A DNA stretch of 5,623 nucleotides from Anaerolineae bacterium (GTDB lineage Bacteria > Chloroflexota > Anaerolineae > Aggregatilineales > UBA3940), in the NCBI GenBank assembly GCA_016926985.1, contig JAFGNO010000189.1, positions 1-5,623 on the forward strand, given 5' to 3'. This document shows positions 5,165 to 5,623 of this stretch, in pieces. Both the position numbers and the translations under genes were made by a program. The notes under the pieces were generated by a model. The model was not told the origin of the DNA. It searched no databases and saw nothing but the letters and a program-made list of their open reading frames with translations. Position 1 is the stretch's first letter, and each line of letters opens with the position of its first letter.

Positions 5165-5623
5165 TCAGTTGCTGATGTCGTCTGGCGTGATATCCATCTC
5201 GGTGAAATACAGGGTGCCCGCGATAAACTCGTCGGCGCTCCAGCTGCCGATCCAGATGGCGTACCAGCCGCTGGGTGCATCATCAAAATCAATGGCCGGG
5301 TTCCACCCGTAAGCATCGTCGTTGCAGTGCCATTCGGCATAAGCATCATTGATGATCAGGGTGGCATCTGACGTGCCATCATCCGGGACGAAGAAGACGC
5401 GGAGGAAGCCCTCGCCGGTCCAGTAGAAGTTCAGGTCAGGCTGCGCGGTTACATAGCCTGAGCAGCCTTCCACCGAATCGCCTGCATACAGCTCGCCACC
5501 CGACAGAATATCGGTGACTTCGTATGGATCGGGAATGAAGCCGGTTTCCAGCTCAACATCCCCAAAATTGGGTTCGAGAGTCCAGTCAAGCATTGCACCG
5601 CCAACAGGCACGTCTGGTTCTGC
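5165..5623 (-). CDS. C-terminal end of a probable exported beta-sandwich protein
   Basis: 152 codons are visible; the frame is open to the window edge (AEPDVPVGG...), so the GTG at 5611 is not trusted as the start and the N-terminus lies outside. The sequence is acidic, rich in aromatic residues, Gly and Asp, and poor in Lys, as in secreted proteins. One domain-like unit is seen: VELETGFIPDPYEV, GCSGYV, PDLNFYWTG, LRVFFVPDDGTSDATLIIND, AEWHCNDDAYGWNPAIDF and GWYAIWIGSW. The pattern (C54, C100, CNDD...NP..DF, then G.Y.IW.G) resembles pre-peptidase C-terminal-like modules found at the ends of exported bacterial proteins. The two Cys could form a disulphide. There is no LPXTG or membrane anchor at the visible C-terminus. 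The domain name is from pattern memory and is unproved; any catalytic part would lie upstream. Confidence 0.75.
   Translation of the reverse strand, partial: AEPDVPVGGAMLDWTLEPNFGDVELETGFIPDPYEVTDILSGGELYAGDSVEGCSGYVTAQPDLNFYWTGEGFLRVFFVPDDGTSDATLIINDAYAEWHCNDDAYGWNPAIDFDDAPSGWYAIWIGSWSADEFIAGTLYFTEMDITPDDISN

Noticed and set aside
5103..5371. Short plus-strand open frames beyond the ferredoxin terminator
   Set aside because: They begin within or just after the terminator, lack ribosome-binding sites and lie opposite the convincing minus-strand exported protein.

Overview
The window looks bacterial, most likely from the Chloroflexota (Anaerolineae-like). This placement is an inference from three things: a long eukaryotic-type isoleucyl-tRNA synthetase, a T-box riboswitch outside an obvious Firmicutes background, and a secreted beta-sandwich protein of a style common in Anaerolineae. 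There are no mobile elements, CRISPR arrays or tRNA/rRNA genes. The window is compact and split at about 4.8 kb by a divergent intergenic region.

Positions 1-4749 carry one minus-strand unit, transcribed from right to left. It starts with a sigma70-like promoter (4720-4749) and a complete T-box leader (about 4712-4439). The genes that follow are an AlaX-type trans-editing protein (4431-3700), a hypothetical protein overlapping it by one base (3700-2993), a coiled-coil protein with a degenerate J-like domain (2979-2176), a structured non-coding gap of 235 bp (2175-1941), and ileS (1940-1, 3' end beyond the window). The T-box specifier reads best as AUC (Ile). The riboswitch next to alaX therefore appears to sense tRNA-Ile, and probably controls the whole cluster ending in ileS. 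The mutually exclusive antiterminator and terminator-type helices can be drawn base by base. The closing hairpin holds the only good ribosome-binding sequence of alaX and has no proper U-tract, which suggests control of translation initiation.

The synthetase itself is notable. Its HIGH signature is permuted to G-T-H-H, the GXHH form known from type-2 IleRS and linked to extreme mupirocin resistance. The operon thus combines an unusual IleRS, a tRNA-editing hydrolase with a substituted metal ligand (Cys to Asp), and two proteins of unknown role, under an apparent uncharged-tRNA-Ile sensor.

Positions 4815-5125 carry a plus-strand single-gene unit. It has a promoter, three AAAGTT repeats in helical phase, a CRP/FNR-like palindrome, a 60-residue 2[4Fe-4S] ferredoxin and a strong bidirectional terminator. 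That terminator is shared with a convergent minus-strand gene (5623-5165, 5' end beyond the window) that encodes the C-terminal end of a probable exported beta-sandwich protein.
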